64,000 nucleotides of DNA from Photobacterium aquae. Lineage in GTDB: Bacteria > Pseudomonadota > Gammaproteobacteria > Enterobacterales > Vibrionaceae. Both the position numbers and the translations under genes were made by a program. The DNA is taken from positions 1 to 64,000 of the forward strand of contig NZ_LDOT01000004.1 of NCBI RefSeq assembly GCF_001029445.1, read 5' to 3'. The notes beneath the pieces are model-generated. The model searched no databases and was not told the origin of the DNA. It saw only the letters and a list, made by a program, of their open reading frames with translations. Positions 57,373-64,000 of this stretch are shown here, one piece after another. Each line of letters opens with the position of its first letter. The stretch's first letter is position 1.

Positions 57373-59544
57373 TTACATCGGCTGCAACTTGGCGTATTGG
57401 GTCACCAGCCATTTGATCCCCTCGCCGTTGAAGGCAACCTGGACCCGACTCTGGGCACCGCTGCCCTCAAAGTTGATAATCGTACCTTCGCCAAATTTAG
57501 GGTGCATCACGCGCTGGCCGAGGGTGTAGCCGGTCTGGTTGAAGTTCTCGCTGACCACCGACTGACTGAAGCGCCCGCTGCTAGCAGGTCGCGACACCTT
57601 GGCTTTCATCCGGACCTCCTCGATATGCTCCTGCGGGATCTCGCGGATAAACCGTGACGGCTTGTGGAAGTTATCCTTGCCGTACAGGCGGCGCATCTCG
57701 GCATGGCTGATGTACAGCTTCTGCATCGCACGGGTCATGCCCACGTAGCACAACCGGCGCTCCTCCTCGAGGCGGCCGACCTCCTCGGTCGTACGCGAGC
57801 TAGGGAACATCCCCTCCTCGACGCCCACCATGAACACCACCGGGAACTCGAGGCCCTTGGCACTGTGCATCGTCATCAACTGCACCGCGTCCTCGAAATC
57901 ATCGGCCTGCCCCTCGCCGGCTTCCAGCGCCGCATGGGACAAGAAAGCCGACAACGGGCTCATCTCGACCGCCTCTTCCGGTACCTCGAACTGGCGGGTT
58001 GCCGTCACCAGCTCCTCAAGGTTTTCGACCCGGGCCTGGGCCTTCTCGCCTTTCTCCTGCTCGTACATCGCCCGCAGCCCCGAGTTGCGGATCACCTCGT
58101 CGGTCTGCTGGTAGAGCAGCATATCACGGGTATCATCCTCAAGGGCATTGACCAGCTCGATAAAACGGCGCAACGAGTTGGCCGCCCGGCCGGCTAGCGC
58201 CTGCTCCTCCAGCAGAGCCACACAGGCCTGCCACATAGTGGCCCCACGATCGCGAGCCGCCATCCGGATAGTATCAAGGGTGCGGTCGCCCAGTCCCCGG
58301 GCCGGGGTATTGACCACCCGCTCGAACGAGGCATCATCGTGGCGGTTGGCAATCAGGCGCATGTAGGCCAGCGTATCTTTGATTTCCTGACGCTCGAAGA
58401 AGCGCATACCGCCGTAGATCCGATAAGGCATTCCCGCCTGGATCAACGCCTCTTCCAACACCCGCGACTGGGCGTTGCTGCGGTACAGCATCGCGGTCTC
58501 GTTCAGGGCTCCGCCCTGATCCTGCCACTCCTTGATTTTGCCGACCACGAAACGGGCCTCGTCGAGCTCATTGAACGCCGAGTAGATCGAAATCAGCTCG
58601 CCCTCGCTCCCCTCGGTCCAAAGATTCTTGCCCATCCGCTCATTGTTGTTGGCGATAAGGCCGTTGGCAGCCTTAAGGATATTGCCGGTAGAGCGGTAGT
58701 TCTGCTCGAGGAATATCGACTTGGCATCCTTGAAATCATTCAAAAAGCGCTGGATGTTCTCGACCTTGGCGCCGCGCCAGCCGTAAATCGACTGATCGTC
58801 GTCACCTACAATCATGACATTGCACTGCGGCCCTGCCATCAAGCGCAACCAGGCATACTGGATGTTGTTGGTATCCTGGAACTCATCGACCAGAATATGC
58901 TTGAAACGGGCCTGGTAGTGCTCACGGATATGCTTGCTATGCTTGAGCAGCTCATAGGATCGCAGCAGCAGCTCGGCAAAATCCACCAAGCCAGCCCGAT
59001 CACAGGCATCTTGATAAGCCGTGTAGAGGCGCAGCCAAGTCTGCTCAACCGGATCGCTGAAAGTCTCTATGTGCTGCGGGCGCAGCCCCTCGTCTTTCTT
59101 GCCGTTGATATACCAGGCTGCCTGGCGTGCCGGCCACTGTTTCTCGTCGAGGTTCTGGGCCTTGATCAGGCGGCGGAGCAAGCGCATCTGGTCGTCGGAA
59201 TCCAAAATATTGAAATCCTCCGGCAGCTTGGCGTCAAGGTAGTGGGCCCGCAGCATCCGGTGGCACAGACCGTGGAAGGTGCCGTTCCACATCCCCGACA
59301 GCGAGCCCTGCATCAGCTCGTTGATCCGGCCGCGCATTTCCGCCGCCGCCTTGTTGGTGAAGGTCACCGACATAATCGAGTACGGCGAGGCCTGCTCAAT
59401 AGCCATCAACCAGGCGATGCGATGGACCAGAACCCGGGTCTTACCACTTCCCGCACCCGCCAGCACCAAATAATTACCCAACGGGGCCGCTACTGCCTCG
59501 CGCTGCTTGTCATTAAGACCATCTAACAGAAGTGATACGTCCAT
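57373..59544 (-). CDS. uvrD: DNA helicase II
   Basis: 3'-5' SF1 helicase of nucleotide excision and mismatch repair. The 723-residue protein has Walker A AGAGSGKT (29-36), the DEFQDTN helicase motif II, the QNYRSTGNIL motif and the VEEGMFPS motif, all present. It is preceded at 8-27 bp by a LexA box and followed by a terminator. In E. coli uvrD follows xerC-yigB; here a five-gene bufferin operon on the opposite strand lies between yigB and uvrD. Confidence 0.97.
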   Translation of the reverse strand: MDVSLLLDGLNDKQREAVAAPLGNYLVLAGAGSGKTRVLVHRIAWLMAIEQASPYSIMSVTFTNKAAAEMRGRINELMQGSLSGMWNGTFHGLCHRMLRAHYLDAKLPEDFNILDSDDQMRLLRRLIKAQNLDEKQWPARQAAWYINGKKDEGLRPQHIETFSDPVEQTWLRLYTAYQDACDRAGLVDFAELLLRSYELLKHSKHIREHYQARFKHILVDEFQDTNNIQYAWLRLMAGPQCNVMIVGDDDQSIYGWRGAKVENIQRFLNDFKDAKSIFLEQNYRSTGNILKAANGLIANNNERMGKNLWTEGSEGELISIYSAFNELDEARFVVGKIKEWQDQGGALNETAMLYRSNAQSRVLEEALIQAGMPYRIYGGMRFFERQEIKDTLAYMRLIANRHDDASFERVVNTPARGLGDRTLDTIRMAARDRGATMWQACVALLEEQALAGRAANSLRRFIELVNALEDDTRDMLLYQQTDEVIRNSGLRAMYEQEKGEKAQARVENLEELVTATRQFEVPEEAVEMSPLSAFLSHAALEAGEGQADDFEDAVQLMTMHSAKGLEFPVVFMVGVEEGMFPSSRTTEEVGRLEEERRLCYVGMTRAMQKLYISHAEMRRLYGKDNFHKPSRFIREIPQEHIEEVRMKAKVSRPASSGRFSQSVVSENFNQTGYTLGQRVMHPKFGEGTIINFEGSGAQSRVQVAFNGEGIKWLVTQYAKLQPM

Positions 59545-59551
59545 CGCTCTC

Positions 59552-59571
59552 TACTGGTTATTTATACAATG
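59552..59571 (-). promoter_or_regulatory. LexA (SOS) box upstream of uvrD
   Basis: TACTGGTTATTTATACAATG matches the LexA consensus TACTGTATATATATACAGTA at 15 of 20 positions, including CTG and ACA. It ends 8 bp before the uvrD start codon. UvrD is SOS-induced in E. coli. Confidence 0.65.
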
Positions 59572-59904
59572 GTAGAGATTATAACCACAAAGCCCACCGG
59601 GATGCGAGGACACACAGCCATCGGCACCATCCCGCCAATTACCGGCCCCTGCCTGCCGAACCCATTGCAGCTGTTGCTAAACCGCTCAGCCTATCATGGC
59701 TAATATTTCACCTAATCAAGCGCTTGCCTATTTCTGTTTTGTTCTATGATTGGAAAGGCGATTGTTAATGCATCGTTAAAAAAACAAAGAAGGGCTGAAA
59801 GATTTCCGTCGCACCCCCTTTCTTATGTAGCAGAGCACCATGAGGTGCCACCCAGGGAAGCAGATATGCTCCCAATACAGTCAGCGAAACAAAGAGGAAT
59901 GACC
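59572..59904 (+). other. Leader region of the bufferin operon
   Basis: The 330 bp between uvrD and bufA1 should hold the operon promoter. One candidate is TTGCCT (59724-59729), 15 bp, TATGAT (59745-59750); it would leave a 150-nt leader. I see no clear ECF, CueR or Fur operator. An open frame continuing upstream of bufA1 (59746) lacks coding character. Confidence 0.4.
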
Positions 59905-60171
59905 ATGAAGAAAACCACCAATATCGCACTTGCTTCAGCCGTAACCGGCCTGCTTGCCCTTGCCGGGACGGCCATGACCACAACCACAGCCGTCGCGGCT
60001 GAGGGCAAAGAGAAATGCTACGGCGTGGTCAAGGCCGGCAAGAACGACTGTGCGACCAAGACCAGCTCCTGTGCCGGCACCTCGAAAACCGACAACCAGA
60101 AGGACGCCTTCGTAATGGTACCTAAAGGCCTGTGCGAGCGCCTTGTCGGCGGCTCTACCAAGTCATCCTAA
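59905..60171 (+). CDS. bufA1: Bufferin precursor peptide, DUF2282 family (copy 1)
   Basis: An 88-residue secreted precursor. The signal peptide (about 1-31, [21 protein letters not shown], ending AVAA) is followed by a small polar body with four cysteines: KCYGVV, NDCATK, SSCAGT and GLCERL. This is the DUF2282/BufA1 pattern. By family knowledge the cysteines are modified in the cytoplasm by the MNIO enzyme and the product binds copper in the periplasm. AGAGGA lies 6 nt before ATG 59905; an in-frame ATG two codons earlier overlaps that site. It is 37 bp upstream of a near-duplicate. Confidence 0.88.
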   Translation: MKKTTNIALASAVTGLLALAGTAMTTTTAVAAEGKEKCYGVVKAGKNDCATKTSSCAGTSKTDNQKDAFVMVPKGLCERLVGGSTKSS

Positions 60172-60208
60172 GCCCCCCAACGCTATCAGCCACGAGAAAG
60201 GAAGAGAT

Positions 60209-60469
60209 ATGAAGAAGTCGAATATCGCTGTCACGACAGCCGTATCTGGCCTGTTGGCCTTGGCCGGGGTAGCCCTAGCCCCTTCCGTCGCCCATGCGGC
60301 GGACAAGGAAAAATGCTACGGCGTAGTCAAGGCGGGCAAGAACGACTGCGCGACCAAGACCAGCTCCTGCGCCGGCACCTCGAAGACCGATGGCCAGAAA
60401 GATGCCTTCGTGATGGTACCCAAGGGATTGTGCGACCGCCTCGCAGGCAGCAGCAAGGAGGCCAAGTAA
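60209..60469 (+). CDS. Bufferin precursor peptide, DUF2282 family (copy 2)
   Basis: An 86-residue paralogue of the preceding gene. The signal peptide (about 1-30, ending AHA) and tail differ, but the core is almost identical, with the same four cysteines at the same spacing. Most nucleotide differences in the core are synonymous, which implies tandem duplication followed by selection on the peptide. The ribosome site is AAGGAAGAG. Its stop codon is directly followed by the TTG start of the modifying enzyme. Confidence 0.88.
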   Translation: MKKSNIAVTTAVSGLLALAGVALAPSVAHAADKEKCYGVVKAGKNDCATKTSSCAGTSKTDGQKDAFVMVPKGLCDRLAGSSKEAK

Positions 60470-61324
60470 TTGAGCCGCCTGTCACCACAGGCGATGGTCG
60501 GGGTGGGGCTTCGGTCCCCCCACATCGACCAAGTCCTCGCCGAGCGGCCTGATATCGGTTGGTGGGAAATCCACAGCGAGAACTATTTCAACCCGGTCTC
60601 GGCTGCCCGCCAGCAGATACGGGAAATCGCCGAACACTACCCCGTCAGCTGCCACGGTATTGGCCTGTCGCTGGGCTCGGCCGATCCCCTCGATAGCGCC
60701 CACCTCTGCCAGCTAAAGGGGCTCATCGACGAGCTCGCCCCCATCGCCGTCTCCGACCACCTCAGCTGGAGCTCGGTGGACGGGGAGTACTTCAACGACC
60801 TGCTGCCGCTGCCCTATACCGAAGAGGCACTCTCGCACTTCTGCCGCAAGGTCGAACAGGTGCAGGACTTCCTCGGCCGCCGCCTATTGGTCGAAAACCC
60901 GTCCAGCTACCTCCAGTTCAGCCATTCCACCATCCCGGAATGGGAGTTCCTGAACCATGTCCAGCAACGTACCGGCTGCGGCCTGCTGCTGGATCTCAAC
61001 AATATCTACGTCAGTGCCTTCAACCATGGCTTTGACTGCCAGCAATACCTCGCCGCTCTCGAACCGAGCGCCGTCGGGGAGATCCACCTCGCCGGATTCA
61101 CCGCCAAGCAAGTCGACGATGGCGAGATATGGATCGATACCCACAGCCGCCCGGTCAGCGATCCGGTCTGGCAGCTCTACCGCCAATGGATCCGCCAGCA
61201 TGGTCCGGTCCCCACCCTCATCGAGTGGGATTTGGACATCCCGGCCTTACCCGTACTGCTGGGCGAAGCCGCCAAGGCCCGCGACATACTGCAGCAGGAG
61301 GAACGCCATGACTCACCCGCCTGA
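60470..61324 (+). CDS. bufB: Multinuclear iron oxidase (DUF692/MNIO), bufferin-modifying enzyme
   Basis: A 284-residue TIM-barrel enzyme of the MNIO family. Conserved metal-ligand blocks are visible: EIHSENYF (33-40), CHGIGLSLG (61-69), SDHLSW (95-100), VENPSSY (141-147), DLNNIYVSAFNHG (175-187), GEIHLAG (203-209), DTHSRPV (223-229) and IEWD (251-254). Related enzymes turn precursor cysteines into thiooxazole-type groups. The start is TTG at 60470, with GGAGG about 9 nt upstream; ATG at 60494 is the alternative. It overlaps bufC by 17 bp. Confidence 0.9.
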   Translation: MSRLSPQAMVGVGLRSPHIDQVLAERPDIGWWEIHSENYFNPVSAARQQIREIAEHYPVSCHGIGLSLGSADPLDSAHLCQLKGLIDELAPIAVSDHLSWSSVDGEYFNDLLPLPYTEEALSHFCRKVEQVQDFLGRRLLVENPSSYLQFSHSTIPEWEFLNHVQQRTGCGLLLDLNNIYVSAFNHGFDCQQYLAALEPSAVGEIHLAGFTAKQVDDGEIWIDTHSRPVSDPVWQLYRQWIRQHGPVPTLIEWDLDIPALPVLLGEAAKARDILQQEERHDSPA

Positions 61325-62081
61325 GGCACTGAAGGCTATCCAGCAGGCGTTTGCCGAAGCCCTCCGCTACCGGCCAAGCACTGCTGCCGCCCACATACAT
61401 CAAGGCCGCTTCCCGGCCGAGCAACTTTTGCAGATCTACCGCAACAACTTCGTGATCAGCCTGTCCGAAATACTGGCGGCCACCTACCCCTGCTGTCTTG
61501 CCGTCGTTGGCGAGGAGTACTTCGGACAACTTGCCCGCCAGCATGTACTGCGCACCCCGCCCACCGAAGGGGATGTCAGCCATTACGGGGCAGGTCTTGA
61601 TGCGACCATCGCCCAGCAGCCGGAGCTGCTTGCCGCCGTCCCCTACCTGCCCGATCTTGCCCGTCTCGAATGGGCCGTGGACCGAGCCGGCCAATATGCC
61701 CCGCCTCCCCACGCGTTTCCTTTCGAACAGCTGGCCCTTGTCACCGAGGACAACCTCGGCCAGCTCCGGCTGGAGGTGGAACCCTCAGCCCAACTCATCG
61801 ATGCCGCCAGCCCGGCTGCCAGCCTGTGGCAGATGATCACCCACAACGAGGTAGAGCCGATCGATCTCTCCGCCCCCGAGTCGGCCGTCGTCTGCCAAAG
61901 CCACGACGGGATCCGCGTCATCGCCACCACCTCGGACGGCACCGATTTGATCCGGCGATGCCAATCCGGCCAGCCCCTCGGGACAGCCTCCCCTGCCATG
62001 CTGGCCATTTTGGGGGAGTTACTCCAACACCACTGCTTCACCGCTATCCATGGCCTGCCACAGGGAGACTGCGCATGCTGA
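61308..62081 (+). CDS. bufC: DUF2063-family partner protein of MNIO
   Basis: A 257-residue protein. The N-terminal DUF2063 domain (about 8-100) includes RFPAEQLLQIYRNNF and AATYPCCLAVVGEEYF, the typical helical putative DNA-binding-like fold. A less conserved C-terminal domain follows. In bufferin and other MNIO systems this partner recruits the precursor to the enzyme. ATG at 61308 follows GGAGGA by 5 nt; the same frame is open far upstream, but only as a shadow of bufB. It overlaps the DoxX-like gene by 7 bp. Confidence 0.88.
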   Translation: MTHPPEALKAIQQAFAEALRYRPSTAAAHIHQGRFPAEQLLQIYRNNFVISLSEILAATYPCCLAVVGEEYFGQLARQHVLRTPPTEGDVSHYGAGLDATIAQQPELLAAVPYLPDLARLEWAVDRAGQYAPPPHAFPFEQLALVTEDNLGQLRLEVEPSAQLIDAASPAASLWQMITHNEVEPIDLSAPESAVVCQSHDGIRVIATTSDGTDLIRRCQSGQPLGTASPAMLAILGELLQHHCFTAIHGLPQGDCAC

Positions 62082-62530
62082 ATTTCTTCAAGAACCTTGA
62101 TGCCACAGCCCAACGGCTGAGCGACCCTCTGATCCCGTTTCTGCTCCTGTTCACCCGGCTATGGGTGGCATGGGTCTTCTTCAAGTCGGGGATGGTCAAG
62201 TACACCACCTGGGACAGTACCCTGTACCTGTTCGAATACGAATACCAGGTCCCTGTCATCCCGTGGCAAATGGCGGCCTACCTCGGTACGGCGACCGAGT
62301 TGATCATCCCGGCCTTTCTGGCCCTCGGCCTGTTCACCCGCCCCATGGCACTGATCCTGTTCGTCTTCAACATCATCGCGGTGGTGTCCTACCCGCTTCT
62401 CTGGGAAAAAGGCTTTTTCGACCACCAGCTATGGGGAATGATGATGCTGGTGAACATATTCTGGGGAGCAGGGATGCTTTCCCTCGACCGCTTATTCAGC
62501 CAGCCCCCCAAGCAGAGCCTGCTCGACTAG
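62075..62530 (+). CDS. DoxX-family membrane protein
   Basis: A 151-residue protein with four membrane helices (about 17-35, 65-85, 90-108 and 118-135) and a DoxX-type LLFTRLWVAWVFFKSGMVKY start. DoxX-like genes recur at the end of DUF692-DUF2063 operons; the role is unknown and a link to electron transfer or copper handling is inference. ATG at 62075 has GGAG 8 nt upstream and overlaps the bufC stop. Confidence 0.88.
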   Translation: MLNFFKNLDATAQRLSDPLIPFLLLFTRLWVAWVFFKSGMVKYTTWDSTLYLFEYEYQVPVIPWQMAAYLGTATELIIPAFLALGLFTRPMALILFVFNIIAVVSYPLLWEKGFFDHQLWGMMMLVNIFWGAGMLSLDRLFSQPPKQSLLD

Positions 62531-62548
62531 CCGCTCCTACGGGCAATA

Positions 62549-62578
62549 AAAAAGGACAGCCAAACGGCTGTCCTTTTT
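62549..62578. terminator. Terminator of the bufferin operon and yigB
   Basis: A 13-bp perfect stem AAAAAGGACAGCC / GGCTGTCCTTTTT with loop AAAC, effective on both strands. Confidence 0.92.
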
Positions 62579-62602
62579 ATATTAACCATACCCCGTCAAC
62601 AG

Positions 62603-63325
62603 TCAGGACGGCAGCAATGACAACAGCTGCGACAATTCGCTGATCTCAACATCCGGCACCATCTGGCCACGCGACTGCTCTACCAAAGAACGCTGCTGGT
62701 CATTGAACCAACACGCCATCATGCCATAGCGTTTGGCCCCGGCAACATCGCTCACTAGGTGGTCGCCGACATGGAGGATCTCACCTGGAGCCAGACCAAG
62801 TAGCCCCACCGCCTGCCCGAACAGGTCGGGCTCCGGCTTGGCAAGGCCGTCACGCCCGGCCTGCAAGACGGAGGAGAAATATCCATCCAACCCGATTTTC
62901 GCGGCATCGACATTGCCGTTGGTAATGGCAACCAGCGGCAGTTGCTGTTGCAACAAAGCCAGTACCCGGTGAGTTTCATCCGGCACCTCAACCTGATTGC
63001 GCACCGTCAGCACCGTTTCAACCCCCTCGGCGGCGGCTCTTTCCGCCAACGCCTGCGGGTAGCCCAGCTGCATCAGTCCGATCTTGAGCAGCTCGAAACG
63101 CCAGGCCGTCACGTCATGCCGCAACATGGGATCTGCCTCGGCCAACGTCATCTTGAGAGACTGCCAGTGATCCCGGCCCAACGTCCGGGCCACCGGATGG
63201 CAGGCATCCAGCCAGTCGAACATCGCCTGCTCGGCACGGCGGATCACCGGCCGGTTGTCGTAGAGGGTATCGTCGAGATCAAAGGTTATCGCCCGCGGCG
63301 GGGCAATACGGCGGTAAAACTGCAT
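62603..63325 (-). CDS. yigB: HAD phosphatase YigB (riboflavin pathway)
   Basis: HAD-superfamily phosphatase; E. coli YigB dephosphorylates 5-amino-6-(5-phosphoribitylamino)uracil for riboflavin synthesis. The 240-residue protein has motif I FDLDDTLYDN near 14-23, motif II with ITNGN, motif III K in LAKPEPDLF and motif IV GDHLVSD. ATG at 63325 (MQFYRRIAPP) is chosen; a GTG two codons earlier is nearer the AAAGGA. It lies 19 bp after xerC, as in E. coli. Confidence 0.9.
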   Translation of the reverse strand: MQFYRRIAPPRAITFDLDDTLYDNRPVIRRAEQAMFDWLDACHPVARTLGRDHWQSLKMTLAEADPMLRHDVTAWRFELLKIGLMQLGYPQALAERAAAEGVETVLTVRNQVEVPDETHRVLALLQQQLPLVAITNGNVDAAKIGLDGYFSSVLQAGRDGLAKPEPDLFGQAVGLLGLAPGEILHVGDHLVSDVAGAKRYGMMACWFNDQQRSLVEQSRGQMVPDVEISELSQLLSLLPS

Positions 63326-63344
63326 GGACACGATTCCTTTGCTG

Positions 63345-64000
63345 CTAGCGCTTGCCGCGCTTGGCCCGCGGATGGGCCTCGTCATACACCTTGGCAAGGT
63401 GCTGGAAGTCGAGGTGGGTATAAATCTGGGTTGTCGTCAGGTTGGCGTGGCCCAGTAACTCCTGCACCGCACGCAGATCCCCTGATGATTCCAGCATATG
63501 AGTCGCAAAGCTGTGGCGCAGCTTGTGCGGGTTAATGTGACTCGACACCGCCTGCTTCTGGCCCCACTCGGCCATCCGCTTCTGGACGTTGCGGTTGGAA
63601 ATCCGCACCCCGAGCTTGGAAACGAACAGTCCCGGCTCGTCAGGCTTGGCGAGCTGGCCGCGCAACCGCAGCCAATGGCCGACCCATTCCCGGGCCAGGC
63701 CCGCAAACGGAACGACCCGCTCCTTGTCACCCTTACCAATCACCCGCAAGTCCCCCTTGCGAAGACTGATATCCTTAACATTCAAGCCGACCAGCTCGGA
63801 CAGACGCAGGCCAGCCCCATACATCAATTCCATCATCGCCCGATCACGGACTGACAGGGGATCCTCGCCGTCTACGCTGAGCAGCTGGTCCATCTCGTCG
63901 ACATCGAGGTTTTTCGGCAATGGCCGCGCCTTGCGGGGTGCCGAGACCCCCTTGGCCGGGTTGGCCTTGAGATCGCCCTGTCCCACCAAGTAGTCAAGGA
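63345..64000 (-). CDS. xerC: Tyrosine recombinase XerC (5' end outside the window)
   Basis: Resolves chromosome dimers at dif with XerD. Only the C-terminal 218 or so residues are present; the frame is open to the right edge, where it reads [19 protein letters not shown]. All catalytic residues in this part are visible: Arg in [11 protein letters not shown], Lys in GKGDKER, HKLRH (His and Arg), the LGHAN His and the nucleophile Tyr in TTQIYTHLD. It ends [10 protein letters not shown]. It is followed by yigB, as in E. coli. Confidence 0.95.
   Translation of the reverse strand, partial: LDYLVGQGDLKANPAKGVSAPRKARPLPKNLDVDEMDQLLSVDGEDPLSVRDRAMMELMYGAGLRLSELVGLNVKDISLRKGDLRVIGKGDKERVVPFAGLAREWVGHWLRLRGQLAKPDEPGLFVSKLGVRISNRNVQKRMAEWGQKQAVSSHINPHKLRHSFATHMLESSGDLRAVQELLGHANLTTTQIYTHLDFQHLAKVYDEAHPRAKRGKR

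Noticed and set aside
60957..61307. Upstream extension of the bufC frame
   Set aside because: It overlaps the middle of bufB, and a good ribosome site precedes the ATG at 61308.
61670..62074. Upstream extension of the DoxX frame
   Set aside because: Arg/Pro-rich shadow of bufC; the real start at 62075 has its own Shine-Dalgarno.
1..64000. CRISPR arrays, insertion sequences, integrons and tRNA genes
   Set aside because: No spaced direct repeats, transposase ORFs, attC-like arrays or cloverleaf sequences were seen.

Overview
The window looks like chromosome 1 of a Vibrionaceae gammaproteobacterium (Vibrio, Photobacterium or Grimontia-like; species not decidable from sequence alone). The basis is gene content and order: a complete gspC-N (eps) type II secretion operon between nudE/cysQ and hslRO-pckA, typA divergent from glnA-glnL-glnG, spf (Spot 42) between polA and engB, and a CsrB/CsrC-type RNA beside yihI. 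There are no prophages, insertion sequences, tRNAs or CRISPR arrays. The first ~4.5 kb is visibly AT-richer than the rest, and the rarD-to-xerC end is GC-rich.

Layout. 1-250: P1-type promoter and upstream element of an rRNA operon that is transcribed leftwards out of the window. 0.25-4.4 kb: membrane-anchored RRM protein (+), then murI, a Dph6-like ATP pyrophosphatase and btuB (all -), with a cobalamin riboswitch and promoter in front of btuB. 4.5-9.9 kb: trmA, the fabR-yijD operon, sthA, cysQ-nudE. 10.0-21.3 kb: the T2SS operon read from gspC (right) to gspN (left), tightly coupled by short overlaps. 21.4-25.0 kb: hslR-hslO behind a sigma-32-like promoter, then pckA. 25.0-30.6 kb: AsmA-like protein, YiiD-like GNAT/thioesterase, dtd, yihY, a DUF2959 lipoprotein and a small P-loop ATPase. 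30.7-37.8 kb: typA and the nitrogen-control genes glnA, glnL and glnG, with sigma-54, NtrC and CRP sites visible. 37.9-44.8 kb: add, a YshB-like 42-residue ORF, hemN, DUF2489-yihI-methyltransferase, a Csr-type RNA, cytochrome c4 and engB. 44.8-48.5 kb: an RNA-rich intergenic region (Spot 42, a second well-delimited sRNA candidate, further terminators) and polA. 48.8-57.3 kb: elbB, a small ORF, a GNAT protein, yhhQ with a candidate preQ1 riboswitch, DUF3630, recQ, rarD, a LysE/RhtB exporter and ggt. 57.4-64 kb: uvrD with a LexA box, a bufferin-type RiPP operon, yigB and the 3' part of xerC.

The most unusual system is the bufferin operon at 59.9-62.5 kb. It has two tandem near-duplicate DUF2282 precursor peptides (each with a signal peptide and four cysteines), a DUF692/MNIO enzyme, its DUF2063 partner and a DoxX-like membrane protein, with short gaps or overlaps throughout and a strong terminator at the end. 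By family knowledge such systems make cysteine-modified, secreted copper-binding peptides.

The second theme is RNA regulation. I see a Csr sponge RNA with about 17 GGA motifs, Spot 42, a roughly 95-nt sRNA candidate next to Spot 42 with its own TATAAT box and terminator, two riboswitches (cobalamin and probable preQ1-I), and a possible structured RNA downstream of recQ. All product names come from reading the protein and nucleotide sequences; no database search was run.
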